64,000 nt of DNA from Daphnia carinata (GCF_022539665.2 NC_081333.1:10600971-10664970); one strand, 5' to 3'. Positions 23,701-36,902 are shown, numbered from the stretch's first letter. Made by a program: numbers and translations. The notes: generated by a model not told the origin, from the sequence alone.

Positions 23701-26676
23701 TGGTGGTATAGTATACATGCTTCTCATTCAAATGAGTGAGCACAACAAACGTAGAGAAACAATAACAGCATACAAAGCACTCCAGCAAATGCGTGTTCTT
23801 GGCGCTGAATTATTGAGCATGTACTGTAGGTAACACTGAATACATTTAAACCAACATGGTCGTTTGATGGAATAGGCATAACAGCATGTCTATGTGCGTT
23901 CTCCGTTCCAGAATATTAGAACAGTAAGAGTACATTTGGGTGTCCGCCTTCAAATGGATAGCAACCTGACTCTGATATAGAAGAATCAATAGGTGAGCGA
24001 CTCTACGGTATCAGTCATGTAATGGAGCTCCCAAGCAGATACATCGGGTGTGTGTAAAAAAAAAAAAAAGAACCAACTGATTGATTTCCAACATTCGTAA
24101 AGGCAACACGGTGATCCCCGATAGTGGTCGTTTCCTTTTTTGCTTAAGAAAACCGTCTGAGTTATTGGTAGACAAAACAAAAATGTAAAGAGGTGTTTTT
24201 TTTTTCGTTTGACACAGATTTATTCATAGAAGTCAACAGAAATATAGTATGAATGACCTGCATGTTTCGTTTTGATTGCGATCCTTATAGCTGATGGAGT
24301 TGGCATGATGGAACAAAAAAAAAAGGATTTTTAATATAGAAACCTCGTCATCGACGAAAGCCTGTGGTTGTACTGTCTATTGATGGCTCTATAGTGTAAT
24401 CTCCGGTTGATGGGTTTGGTGGTGCGTTTTTATACGATTCTCGACTTTTCATCAGTTATGGGATTACATATCCAACGGAAGTCGGGACATTTTCTTACTT
24501 GATATAATAAAATAGTTCCATAGGCACGTATACATAATTTCAAAAAGGAATATTCTGTAGGAATGCGAAAAATTAAAATTCTTATATTTTCTCATTTACA
24601 TTAACTTATATATAGTTTACCCTGCAATTAACCCTATCCGTTGTGTCATGCCAAGTTGAATACATGAAACCCATATAAGACTATCGATTTTCCCCATAAC
24701 CAACATAATTTATATGTTTCATGTTTGTTCTTTTTTGCCATTGCTCTCGTACATCCCCGCATTCATTTTTGGAAATGAATGAGGGGACTGTACAGTATAT
24801 GTAAGTTACGTACTATAAGTAAAACGTTGACAATAGAAAACAAGGGATCACAATTGCTGCTGCCATTTTCAATGTTCACGTGCACCCATCTTTATTTCTA
24901 ATACCATCCAGCGGGAAGTGAGCATTTCTGATTGCTCACGCTCTACTTGAGGTCACTGCACGGAGGGTTTAACAGAGTGTTTTTATCTAAATAGACCTAG
25001 AGGATCTGTACGTATAAAAGAAAAAGTATATCGTGACCCGAATTCCATTAAACGCTTGACGGACACGAAAAGAAAAGGGCGGAAATTGTAGGGGAAGAAT
25101 GATGAGATTTTCTATCATGTGACCTTTTCTTTTTTGATGCCGGGGATTCAACAGGATCAATCCACGCTTAACTGATTAATGAAATTCGCGTCCGTGACTC
25201 GTGCGGAAGGCAAAAGAAAGAGACATGTATAATGTACTGTAATTTCTTCAGAAAATAGATATAAGCTGCGCGTCTCAATCGTCTTCGTTTGATGCGAGGA
25301 CTGATTAATTGGACGTCCTTTAATTAAAGCCGTTCAGACTCCTACCGAATTCGGACGTAAAACAGCTGAATGAAAGGAAAAAAGAAGTCCCTTTCATTTT
25401 GTAGTTTTGCAACCGGATGATTTAGTCAAGCCTACATTGATTGATCACCTTACAGACACAAAAAGATAGGAGGTAAATAGGAAAGACCAAAAAGGACAGT
25501 TTCTTCGTCTAGACAGGCCTTCAAGTCAAAATGAAATTAACGATCATTTTAATTGATTCCAACTTCCATCTATCTCTCAATGGCTTTTTAGAATTTTGCT
25601 GGTGCAAAAGTCTGCGCAATTCGCCTATTCTTTTTCCTGTACATTTGCTCGAAGCAAATTGAATTACGGAACAAGAATGGATGATGCTAATACAGGAAAA
25701 TTACTGGGTGCACTGAATAATCAATATAATATCAAGTGGAGAGCCTGAGCCAAAATGAGAAATTCCTATCCTCATTACAAAACCCGTCAAGAACGAACAA
25801 AAGACTTTCTTACGAACTTTCTTGCAAACAGAAAAGGACGTGCCTTTATGAAATAGGAAATCAGGTGTTGTTGTGTTTTTTTTCAAGAATCTTCGCTTGG
25901 GTACCGTGCACACATTTGAATATTAGTTTTGGGTTCTTCCCTATCAACGGAAATAATGATGTTCTCTTCATTTCCTTTTGTGATAGGCAAACACAAAAGG
26001 AAGCAATGAATATTAATGACGGAGTGCGTCAGCCTGTATTTTTATGCGGTTCTAACAAGCCATCGTTGTGAGATATCCTTTAAGACACCATCATTTTAAA
26101 GGGGTGCCATTAAGGGTGAAGCGTCAACCGTTCATCTTTTATGGGCCAATTGCACGTCATCATTACCATTGGTTTTGCATTACGTTGAGAAATTCTGGGA
26201 AAGAAAAATTAACCGCTTAATAAAGCATTCAGCGACAGGGTTTCTGAGGACTTAATCATATTAACTTACGACGTAGAATGTGCCATTATTAATGTCTTTC
26301 TTTCTGTTTGTTTTTTCGCACAGAGGCCCTTTGTTCAACGTGCAACATCCCATCACCGCTCTTCTCCTGCTGCTTCTGGCTCGGCTACTGCAACAGCTGC
26401 CTCAATCCGTTCATCTACGCCAGTACCAGTCGCGAGTTCAAACGCGCCTTCTCCAAGATCCTGTGCGGCCGACGGGCAAGATGGCCCAGTGGCGCTGGTG
26501 GACGCAGTTTCAACCGAAAACCGCCGCAGATTATGGCTCCGTTGCATTCACGTCACACCAGTGGAAACCCCTCGGTTGACAACGTTTCACCACCGTCCAC
26601 TCTGGGCAAAACTAATGTCCAGGTGTCAGCGACACCTTGCTTTGGCAGCGACCCTTGCGCTTTGAATAGTACCTGA
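17759..26676 (+). CDS. Oamb: Alpha1-adrenergic-like octopamine receptor (OAMB type)
   Basis: Rhodopsin-family GPCR for octopamine, expected to signal through Gq/calcium in neurons, muscle and reproductive tissue. Three coding exons: 17759-18226, 19404-20487, 26324-26676; phases 0 and 1 match and give 634 aa. The N-terminus of about 93 aa has an NVS glycosylation site. TM1 has GNLL, TM2 has [12 protein letters not shown]3 has the amine-binding Asp175, and DRY is at 192-194. A Cys168-Cys265 pair can form the extracellular disulphide. TM5 has [12 protein letters not shown]6 CWFPFF and TM7 [17 protein letters not shown], the second loop, and LTLRVH in the third loop point to OAMB rather than Octbeta or tyramine receptors. 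The third intracellular loop is very long, near 200 residues and rich in Ser, Thr and Asn. Intron 1 is 1.2 kb and intron 2 5.8 kb. The start is the first in-frame ATG; the leader before it is unresolved. Family call firm, subtype quite sure. Confidence 0.92.
18304..18326. repeat. Poly(A) run of 23 in Oamb intron 1
   Basis: An uninterrupted run of 23 A on the plus strand, shortly after the exon 1 donor. It is preceded by a normal intron sequence and not by any retroposed gene that I can see. Such runs are prone to length error in sequencing. Confidence 0.9.
21406..21436. repeat. Perfect 15-bp inverted repeat with 1-nt centre
   Basis: The arms 21406-21420 and 21422-21436 are exact reverse complements around a single A at 21421. 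As RNA this would form a 15-bp hairpin only if the central bases open; as DNA it could extrude a cruciform. It lies in intron 2 of the octopamine receptor gene. Confidence 0.9.
22821..22878. repeat. Nested two-step stem-loop
   Basis: The outer arms 22821-22828 and 22871-22878 (ACCAACGC / GCGTTGGT) enclose inner arms 22842-22849 and 22858-22865 (CCCATTTA / TAAATGGG). Both pairs are perfect 8-bp complements on the same axis, so a 58-nt transcript could fold into one branched or bulged hairpin. It lies in Oamb intron 2. A function is not shown. Confidence 0.65.
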
Positions 26677-29600
26677 TCATTAGCAGTGACTAGTACCTGA
26701 TGACTAATGGCCCTTCATCATCGTTCGCATAACGAGGGACGTTTTCACATCTGGAACAACAAACATTGCGAAGGGGCTTCAAACAAGAGAAAATTTGCAA
26801 ACGCGTGTTCGTTGCGACAGAAGGAGTTTCAATCACGAACTGCCCGAGTGCAATATACTGCGATGAATCCTTATTCAAATTCATTAACTCGTTGGTCATC
26901 AGACTTTGATGAAAGGACACCTCTTCATTTACTTTGAACGTTGGCCGCTGTTATTGTTGATATCTCAAGGTTTTCTTGGATGAAACAAAACCTATGCATC
27001 AACCATTTGCGTTAGAACTCTTTGAAGATGCAAAACAAGAGATGTGTGCTTTGTAACACTGCAAGATATGAATCTCATTACAATATCATCTGCACTGTTT
27101 TCATTTTTATAGCCAAAACATTTTCGAGACCAACAGTGTCGTTGAGACGGAGAGGAGAAGATTGTCAAGTCAACGCGTTTTTTCGCGTTGATGAACGACC
27201 CGGAGAACATTTGCATGAGATTGCCATTGGACGCAGCTGTTGTCCGCTTGATCATTGGAAGCCAACCTGCGATGAAAACGATAAATAATACCGACGGCTA
27301 CACAATACATCAGAGAGATTGTGCGCTGGCCTATGCTCCCACGCATAATTTATAGGCTATAATAATGCCATTGAGTTGCTAGCTCATAGCTAAATCACCT
27401 AGACTCACATCTAGCCCGCAGATGCATGCCGTATTTACAGAGAAGCTTAACGCTTAGCTCATTTCAGATTTTGATTACAGGCGCATTCCTGAAGGACGGA
27501 CAGACGTCAAATCCCTATTACCTTTCTGTAGATATTATGATGCGTTGACTGGAGAAAGGCTAAGGGAGGAGCACAATAATCGGTATTAGAAACGTCTATG
27601 TTAAAAGACTTTAAAAAACTATTCAATTATAAATACGCTGGAAATCTCATACACGAATAGAGGAAACGTCATCGATGGGAAAAATTTTTTTATCTTTATT
27701 GTAGTATTGGAATGCTCTAGCAGAAGTCCACCTATGCTGGGGAATTGATGCATACGTTCAGGTCTGCAATGCTATGTGAAGCCCAAATCGATTTCACGTT
27801 TTTTTTTTGTTTTTTTTTTTGTGTTCGTTTATATCTTTGTTTCTATCCATGTTTTTTAAAAGGAGAGTTGGCTTCGTTTAGTTTACATGTTGTCCGTTGG
27901 TTCTGACGTTGGCAGTTGCCTGATCCCGCGGGCATATAGCGACTGCTCACCATTATTTGTGAATTTATCGTGATTCTTGTTTCTTCACTGGTCGTTGGAC
28001 ATCTTGCGTCTACACGGAGGACTTATTCCCAGCGTAACAGTTTCCCCGCCGTCGCTCGGCTGATTTTTTCCGAGCCTTGCATCTCCGGACATTATCCAGC
28101 CGATTCTAATCGGAATAAACGAAAGTGGAAAAAAAGATGTCATCTGGAACGAACACCATCTTCTTCTATTCTCGTTGGCCTTGGCGTCCATTGTATAACA
28201 TCAACTTGTTTTTTTTGTTTGGTTTTTCTTTTTCTTCGATCCCACCATTGAATGGATGGATATGTGTCTAACAAGTCACGTGCGCCTGCTTTGTGTCCTT
28301 ACCACCCCCCATTTGCGTTTGAACGAAACCTTAACCAAATAAAGGCGCTTTCGACGTTTGACTTTTTTAAAAGTAAGAAACACAATTATTCATGGCTCAA
28401 TGCATCTTTGAATTTATGCGCATCTTGCTCACGTCTCCTATTTTGAATCTTCTACTTTCACCGAGATTTGTGCTCTTCTTTATTCAGTCCTTCTGATGGC
28501 AATAGCTGACGCACGAGCATCGAATGCAAACAAATTAATTATTGAATCAAGCCAGTGTCAAACTTTTCTTCGGCTATGGAATGCGATGACATTCATAGTT
28601 CAAATGGAAACGTATGCCTACGTTACAGGACTAATTAACAATTCAGAAAGGGACCATCATCGTACCGCGATTTATTTTTGATTCGTTGATTGTTTTCTTT
28701 AAATCTGCCTTAAGTTATTGTCATGACGATACATCAACCCAGCATACCCAAGACGTCTCCCTTAGGTTAACTCAAGTGGCTGTAGAACTTTTGCCACTTC
28801 ACCGGCAGCCGAAAATTCTTAATTAATCATTACGTTGTTTCCTCTTACATCCAAACTTTTTCAATGGCGTCGTGCGATTGCGTGAACGAAAGATGATCAA
28901 CGTGTTCTTCGGCGCTAGTCTGCCATGACGACAGCTGCAGAAACATCAGCGTCTGTTTACAATAGCTCACCCATATCGACGTAGACTGTATAGTATGGGG
29001 ACTCTGTACATATATAGAGGCAGGACGGAAGGACAATCTATTTGCTTTGCTAAAGTAGCGATCGATTTTCATCATCCATCATGGCGATTGGTAGACGCAG
29101 GAAGTTTATGTACGCAAGAGCAATGACGTTGCCCAGCGAACAGGCCTTCTATTTACAGAAGCCCATTTTTTGTCACCATACACTTGAAGCGAGGATCGGA
29201 CTAGAAGAACTCTCCAGGAAAATATGAAAAAATAATAACGATTCGGCAATTTCCTTGTTGCTTTTTCTTTCATTATATTACTTTTCTCCCTGTTCCGCTA
29301 TTGTTTTCACTCCCTGCCTCGTTTCTCGGTGCCGTATCCAAACTTTTCCCCTTTTTCTTTTTTCTTTTAGAATGGAACCTCGCAAAAGTGCCGTGCTATC
29401 TCTTGTATATAAAACATGTATGATTCAATCGATGGGTTGGTAAGTGTCTGTGACTGTTTGCAATTGGGCATGACGACCATGTTGACATCCTCCTGAAAAA
29501 TACAACGTATTATCATATTTTTTTTTTTCTATTCCGTAATCTCTCATGATCCCAAATTTGCTGTTATAATTCTATTACTGCGGGACTCAGTAGTACTTTA

Positions 29601-30763
29601 AAAACGTAAACTAATTTATTCGACTATAGGGAGGGCATACTAAGGAAAGAATAGTTAGCTGCCTTCCTTTTTCCGCCGACAAACGCATTCTAATACAAGA
29701 AATCAAAGAAGAAAATGAAAGTAAAAAGCCAAGAGTATTCTACCCACGAGGAACTCGCCAGCAAAGTAGAGAAGAAAGAGCACAAAAAAACCAAACAAAA
29801 GCGCGTGCATATCTAATTACGCAAAAAGTTTTAGAACCATGTCTCGATCGATCGTATATTATTACACATAGCGAGTGAGAGGTCGATAGGGATTCAGGTT
29901 TGGGATGTGATTTCAGAACAGAAATGGTACCAAGTTGGATATATTTTTTTTGTTTTTTGTTTAGAAATACTTCTTTTATCTTCATCGGTTTTTTCTTTTG
30001 GCCACAAGTTACGACATGCTGTTTTTGTTTTTCTTTTCGAATGATCAAGTTGTTTCTAATGGAGGAAAACGGATCGGGAGAGAGGGGAAAACACCGAAAC
30101 CAATAACACAAAGACAAGGAAAGGTAGTGTTAGTTTTTAACTACCAACCCAACAATGTTTACAGTTGTTAACGAAGCCAGCAATTAGCACGTGTGGTAGA
30201 TAGATCCTTCTATGTACGACATATACATCAACCCTCGAGATGAAGAAAAGGACTTGCTGAGGCCGAGGAGGAGCTGAGCGCTGGATACGGTCTAGCGCTC
30301 GAATTGAAAAGTACGCAACATCAGGTGTATGACAATATGTTGCCATGGTACATTTATATTTATACATAAACGGAAAAAGGAGGGATGGAGTTGGGGTAAG
30401 GATATTACAATTGCCAAGAAATATTTTTTATATAATAAGAATAGCAATAGATGGAAAGCCACCTAGAAGTCCAGTGTCGCATTCAAAGAACACGGAGGGG
30501 AAGGAGACATATAGGAGAGAGCTGCTGCTGGAATAGAGAAACGAATCGGGATCTCGAAGGATCGATTTTTGAATATTATACATGAGATGAAAAATCGTGT
30601 ATGTCAGGTTTGTTTTGTTTTTTTTTTGTTTTATTTTGAAACCTTTTCTTTCGTCCTTGCCTCGTTGATTAAAAAAAAAAACGAAAGAAACCAAAGCCAA
30701 ACTAAAGAGTAAAAAAAAAGGAATTTCTCTTTATTACTTGCTTTTTCTATATTTGATGGCCAT
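26677..30763. other. Oamb 3' region and intergenic sequence
   Basis: The 4.1 kb between two convergent genes. The first part should hold the octopamine receptor 3' UTR and the last few hundred bases the 3' UTR of the minus-strand gene; a minus-strand AATAAA lies about 30 nt beyond its stop codon, near 30730. Open frames up to about 125 codons occur on both strands without recognisable similarity. The segment contains many T- and A-runs and no evident transposon. Confidence 0.55.
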
Positions 30764-33700
30764 CTAGTGGCAGTAGATCATGTGAAGAGCTCCGGTGCCG
30801 TATCGAACCGTCTCGGTCTTGCGGCCGTTGTTGTTGGCGTGGCCGACGCTAGAGGACGGACAAGTCCCGTCGTGAGCGCAGCGGCACTTTGGGTTGACCA
30901 GGAATGTGGTGGCCGTCTCCGTGATCACCTTGCACGCCTCGCTCCCGCCGCAAGTCTTGAGCTGGATTACATAAGAAGAACAGACCAATCAATGACAATC
31001 AAATAACAATGGCAAATCTGCTCATTCGCCGCTTCTTTTACCATCCTAATTGATGTTTACGTTTATACATTTCCGAAAATGTATAAACCGAAAAAGAAAT
31101 ACACTCGACTGCACTCCAAATCAGTGGCACAATAAATTGCTAGTTGGCCCTCTAATTCATCAAGAACTGACGCTATTGACACAATCGGAACGTAATTAAA
31201 ATAAGAAGATTTCGTTCATTGTTCTGCCCTAGATTTTTTCCCCTTTCACTCTGTTTTTTTTTTTCGGTCGTTGCTATATATAGCTCTATTGGACTTTGGC
31301 CTGTTTGAGCATTTTGTGAAAACACAGTTGAATTGCCGCTCGAAGGCTAAGCAGGATATTCCGGCGCGGACCCTTGATTGTTGACTGTATACACATACGG
31401 AGAAGGGGGGGGGGGTGCAGAATGCGCAATATCCGCCAACTAATGCGACTATATACAAACGTTAGTTTAGCGAGACCTATTCATCTTCGTCTCCCCCTCA
31501 TCCCTTGTACGACGTCGGGCATCGTCAAAACTCTTTACGTCTAAGTTTTGTGATTGAAAGAGATAAAAGAGATACTCTTTTGGAACATCTGGTTCAGAAG
31601 TGGGAGAAATAAAGGCTTTTGCGTTTTCGCTTGTCGCACATAATGTAATAACCCTATCGACGCAAAATGAAGCCAAAACTAACGAATCCCAGCTACAATT
31701 AGATTATATCAACAGCTTTCTTTTACACATGCAACTGCTCTACTATGATTGGCTTCGACGGAGGACGGACCGATCCGGACGAGCACATTTTCTTTGACAT
31801 TGAAGCACAGACTGTGGCATGGTAGATTGCTTGTACATTCTATGCAATCTCGGTTACCCAGTAAGACTGTGGTGCCATTCCCTGTAGGAAGGCATCGCTT
31901 TATGCGATCCCAATCATCCTACGGGCGAAAAAGAATATAAGAAAAAAAACCAAAAGTCGAGTTTGGTAAATAATGACGTCAAATTCGCTTTTGCGAAATG
32001 TCGTAGATGCAATACATCCAGCAATCAATCAGCATTAGGCGATAGCAAAACCTTTGGGTCTATCACGAGAAAATAAAAGATGTAAAACATATAGGCTCCA
32101 AATCGCCATGGCGATTTACAGTCCCGAAGGACGTTGACTTTAAAACGGAACTGTCATCTCCGTCCCCGTAAAACGACAGAAACTGGGTTCAAATAAGACA
32201 TGCCCACACAAAAGACTAAAATGCATATCTTTCTTTTCGTTTCTACTTTGCTATATAACAAGAAGATTGGCCTTGTTTCTTAAGGATCTCTTCTTTTGCT
32301 TGGGCATGCGGTGGCGAACATTTTCCTAGATGTAATGCGAGTGCTCATCGGTAATACTGATTCATCCTGCTGCTTTCTTATTATCATATCTATGGGCATT
32401 ATTATACACAAGCGCATTATAATGCATTTTCGATCAACTGTTAATCGAACACTGGCATCCTCCGCCATTCCCTGGGCCAATGACTTTGTGATATGGAAGA
32501 ATGTCATTAGGCATTCGAATCAACATCTGCAGACTATTGAATATCTTATAACCACCATACAAAAGCCCTGCACGCGTTATTATCAAGAACACTATTTCTT
32601 CGTTCGAACGTACGATAAAAGCTCTAGTGTTTGTGTGTCCGTAGGAGAATTAATTAATTCCGAGTGACGCGTCTTGAACGTTACACCGGGTGTTTATCGC
32701 ACTTCCCTTTTATGGTATCCGATAACCATGGCAATGCGATTAACACGAGCAACACATATCAACACGGGATAAAATGCCGATACGAGCCAAGTGTTCGAAG
32801 TATGCTGTGCTTACGTTACAAAGCGTATGTGTTAAACGATCACTGATTGTGCGCATCTGCCTATCTGAAACCTAACTCTAATTAAGTTAAAGGGCTCTAT
32901 TTAACTGAAATTTGTTTCCCGTTTTACCATATAATGTTGTTTCCCACATTCAAACCGAGGATTGCGCAGTTACCGGGGATGCGAAAAAAAAAAAAAATTG
33001 AATTGAAACCTTGATGATTAATGAGAGCCTTTTCATCGCGACAGGCTCATCAAGGAAACCATAGATGTTGAAGCAAAAGAGTAATAGAAGCGCCTGCTGT
33101 AAATAAACCAAATGGATGCCGTGGTGCGAACGACGGAAAGCACTAAAAAAAGCAGCGTGAATGACGACAATCAAAGGCTTCTAGTGCCACCGTTGTGATG
33201 CTGCCTATCTGAATGGTTTTCCAGCTTTTGTTTTTTTATGTGTATCCATGTACACTTTGCACGAATATTCTAGAGTGAGATATAATTCCAATTCATATTT
33301 ACCGGGTTGCAGACGTAGGTGGTTGACATGGACTCGGTGTCGTCGTCGACGTCGTCGAACTGGCTGTCGACGAGGTCGTAGTTGGCACTTTGACCAGGAC
33401 AAATGCAGTGATTGACGTCGTTGAGGGACAACATCCTTCCCGTCGATTTGGACATGAGGCTCACCGTCGTGTAGGCCGTCATTCCCCGTTGGCAGGTGCG
33501 CAGCGCCGGAGCCTTACGGCAATACTGCTCATTGATTTCCGAGGTCGATTTCAGACGAGACGAAATAGAAAGGAAAAAGACAAATCAGACAGAGAAACGA
33601 ACGGTAAAATCAGTCGAGCGTTATATTTTAAGGACATCGTTGAATGGTGTACTCAGATAATAGGTTTTCCAACTAAAGACTCTTTTCCGTGATAGGTTAC

Positions 33701-35039
33701 AAGTTGTCGTTGACGAATACGTGGGTTGTCAAGGTATATGCTACTGTCTACACAGATAGGTATACTTAAAGATAAACATCCTGTTAAAGCACCTCTTCAA
33801 CGAGAGTGGCTCTCTTTTTTTTTTTTTATCTTGGCTTTTAGTTCTTGACAACGCCGTTTGTTTGTTTTCGTATGCAATCTGCGGTTCTCCTATCGGCCGA
33901 AAAGTGTTCCGAAGTCGAACAACTTATGATCTCATGTGGTTTGCTATTACAAAGCGCGACCACCTCATCCGCATCATTCAATTCTTCCGGCGGGCTAGAT
34001 CAATCCTGTTTTCCACACGCAGTCATGCCATAAATTACCATACTGCCATCGTATCAAAATGCAACAGCTCGATACACTTGAATAAGGTGCCAACAGAATC
34101 GCCGACTACGCGCGATGAATATTTTGCTATACATTTTTCTTGATCCATTTACATAATAACGAAAACAGGCTTATTTCGCAAAATTCTACTGGCGTAAGGT
34201 AAGGTCTACATTACACAATTGCAGACAAGTTACATAATCATAATTGCTTAGTGGTTTTCAAGAAGCTTCTAGTTTGCCGAGGCTGGCGAGCGCTTAAAAA
34301 AAATGAGTGTATTTAGCTTGTGGGGATTGTTGATGCCCGTTCCAGCTAAAGACGACAATGAGTAGCCTTGGATAAAAACCTCTGAGCAACCTAACAAATT
34401 TTATGCGCAACTGACAACCTAGCCCAGCAGTACAACATATTTTTCTCGGAATATCACCCAACAAATGTGTGTGATTATTTACAAGGATGGAAGGGCGCCT
34501 GGATGAGTTGCTACGGCAACAAAAGAAATAACACATGTCGTATATCATAAAGGAAGAGCGTGGAAGAGGAAGAAACATGTGAATGCTGACGCATTTTGCC
34601 ACGTCGAAGACAAGAAGAATGACGATACATGAAAAAAAAACATTACCTTATACTGGTCTGATCCTTGTGTGATTGAATGTCCGTCTTCGCTGTCCCAGAG
34701 CAGCGGACAGCGGTTGAGGCCCGGACAGGAGCACAGCGGTTGCGTGTTGATTCCTCTAGCGTTGGCTTGCAGGTAAGCGCATATCGTGTTGCCGGCACAG
34801 ACGGGCAGCTTGCTTTCCTGTTGATCGCAACACGAAAACTGTATTATCGCCAAAGTTGGAAATAAAAATTTCTCATTTAAAAGGGTAAATTCGATGCAAA
34901 TCACCTCTGGCAATGGCTGGAAAATATCGTTGATTTCATTGCCGTCGACGTTGCTGCCAGTCAATCTTCCCATAGCGGCTGATGACATGACGAGACCCGT
35001 CAAAACTAAGAAGGCGGCTCGTACCAATGAAACGTACAT
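30764..35039 (-). CDS. Secreted 16-cysteine protein, SLPTX11-like (tentative)
   Basis: Four coding exons on the minus strand: 35039-34905, 34817-34647, 33524-33303, 30961-30764, every junction in phase 0, 241 aa in all. The first exon encodes a signal peptide of about 24 residues (MYVSLVRAAFLVLTGLVMSS and on). The next three exons carry 5, 5 and 6 cysteines, each exon with a C-x-C pair (CSC, CIC, CRC), suggesting three related disulphide-bonded modules. Blocks such as NTICAYLQANARGINTQPLC and GSDQYKYC resemble, from memory, the SLPTX11 family. That family was first named from centipede venom, but non-venom relatives are widespread in arthropods, so a venom role should not be assumed. The ATG chosen is the one opening the signal peptide; a TAG acceptor just before it fits a spliced 5' leader. 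Intron 1 is 87 nt, a multiple of three and stop-free. Function unknown; secretion is well supported. Confidence 0.72.
31061..31088. repeat. 12-bp perfect stem-loop with 4-nt loop
   Basis: The arms 31061-31072 and 31077-31088 are exact reverse complements around the loop CCGA. It lies in the last intron of the secreted cysteine-rich gene. It could be chance in AT-rich DNA; no function is visible. Confidence 0.8.
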
Positions 35040-36647
35040 GTCGTGTGCTAGTTTGATTCTTCTTTTTCTTGGTGGTTCCAGCAGCTTACGTTGAGGATAC
35101 AGGCTCTTCGCTAGGGCCAAATAGTTTCCGTTTATGGAGTGGAATAGAATAACAAGACATCACATATTGTGCTGCATGTTCTTACTACACAACAACCAGA
35201 TTGGCGTAGTCATTTCAAGACGAAATGTGTCGATCCGTCTAGATAGTCATACAGCCAAAGCTATTTCGCTTGACATGCATTTCGCTGTGCGCTACATAAA
35301 CGTTGTAACCGTTGCGCCTAACAAGATAATTCGATTGGCTCTGGGTATTTTACATTTTGAAGGAAAGTTCGTGAAAAAAGAGGACGGTCTGATATCCAGG
35401 CTAGACATATCGTACACTCTTTTATCTTTTGTCGTCAAAATTTCATCCGTGTGTGCCTCGTCAGTTTTATATATACATTGTTTGCCTTTGAAGAAGAAAG
35501 AAGACAATCGAGATGACTAATGAGATTCGAGTTGCCACGGCGATCAATTGCTTTTCGCCAGCCTGATGCTTCCCAGCACACACGTGATGTAAAGACAAAT
35601 GAAACCTCGTACAATAGCGCATATATAAATAGAGCGGGAGCACCTGTACGAAACTCGGAAGGAAGCGCTACGTTAATGTCAAAGGAGTACCTCTAACAGT
35701 TGTGTATATCTATGCTGGTATATTCTTACATGGTGCTTGCGCGTGTTGCTGATCATTCAGCAATATCCTATGCCATCGCAATCGATGGGCAACTCACCCA
35801 ACATTAGGTTTTAGTATAGGCGGCATCAGGAAATAGACAGCGTTCCGAAAGACTCTCCGAAGTTGAAGAGTGAGTTTCAAAAATCAAAGATCTAAACGAG
35901 CGACGGATAATCAATTTCTGAAAAGGAGATAGACGGCTCTCATGGCTGGAATGAGAAATGTGACAACGACATTCTGATGGATACTTCAAGTTGCCCGTAT
36001 ATCGAATTGAGTGTGTGTCATATCAAGATCAAAACCCCTCCGCCTTTTCTTTCCTTTTTTTCTATGACGTTTGGGTTGAACTGTAAGTCCTTTCTGTCTA
36101 ACCGTGTATACCCAAAGAAAAATCATTCTGAGATGATGGGACGCCACTAAAAGGCCAAGATCGACGCTGTTCAGTGAAAAGAGAAAATGACGTTCGCCTG
36201 ATGGTGAGAGAGTAAAAGCAATGCCAAAAGCTAGTGGCACCTATACGTTTCTGTATCCGATTGATCTCTTTTCATTGTCACCAAGCAGCTATAAAGAAGA
36301 GGGTTTTTTTCTTTTGTTGAAGAGCTAGCTTCAAAGAAATGACAGTTCACTTTCCTTGTCACCCACAGTAACTTTGCCATTTGAACATTTCTGCTGTAGA
36401 CATCCTTAATGCGATTTCTCCGATAATTGAATCGACGACAACTGGCAGACGGTGATCGCAAAAAATCAATCTATTTTATTAGAGTAAATCTAACGCTTGA
36501 GAGGTGTCGCCTTCTGAGACATAGTGAAACTGCTAAGCTTAAGTCTAGGGACGTGATATAATCAAACAATTTCATTCCGTAAATACTGTATACACAACGT
36601 TCGTCATTGTTTTCTAAAGCCATGCGTTATACAAGATATAGTTACCT

Positions 36648-36870
36648 GCGCTCTTGAATAGTTTCCTGCTGACAAAGCGGATGTCAACAGCTGCCGACAG
36701 CTCGTTGATTTCTTTCCGACGTCGGGCGAACAGACAAAAGGATGAAAAGGCAAAAGGAAATAGTTGAACAAGTAAGCGGAAGAAGATAAGAACAGTTGGG
36801 TTCTGCGTTTAGATGCCTGGTAGTGATGGCACACGCTCAGCACCGGTCGAGATGAAGTAGGAAACAAGAG
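36648..36870 (-). other. Probable 5' non-coding exon of the cysteine-rich gene
   Basis: About 30 bp downstream (minus strand) of the TATA box at 36902-36895 a transcript should begin near 36870. A good donor, GCGCAG followed by GTAACT, lies at 36648/36647. The first coding exon at 35039 is preceded by a plausible acceptor (AACTAG) some ten bases before the ATG. Joining these gives a leader exon of roughly 220 nt and a first intron of about 1.6 kb. The start site and this splice are inferred, not proven. Confidence 0.45.
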
Positions 36871-36894
36871 TTGCTTGTCCAGCGACAGACTGGG

Positions 36895-36902
36895 TTTTTA
36901 TA
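36895..36902 (-). promoter_or_regulatory. TATA box (TATAAAAA)
   Basis: On the minus strand, a canonical TATAAAAA followed by CCCAG lies in a comparatively GC-rich stretch upstream of the secreted cysteine-rich gene. A TATA promoter would fit a regulated, tissue-specific secreted product. Assignment to this gene depends on the inferred leader exon. Confidence 0.55.

Larger units (their letters stand above)
20488..26323 (+). other. Oamb intron 2 (5.8 kb), no exon seen inside
   Basis: This intron separates the TM6 exon from the TM7 exon. The Drosophila gene has alternative 3' exons downstream of this point, so I looked for a second TM7-type NPxxY exon and found none on the plus strand. No other gene is recognisable here. 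It contains two notable inverted repeats, listed separately, and a 12-A run near 24058. Confidence 0.65.

Noticed and set aside
26069-26080. ATATCCTTTA, like a U12 donor (another at 37439)
   Set aside because: There is no coding exon ending at either place, and no TTCCTTAAC branch site follows at intron-like distance; chance matches in AT-rich DNA.
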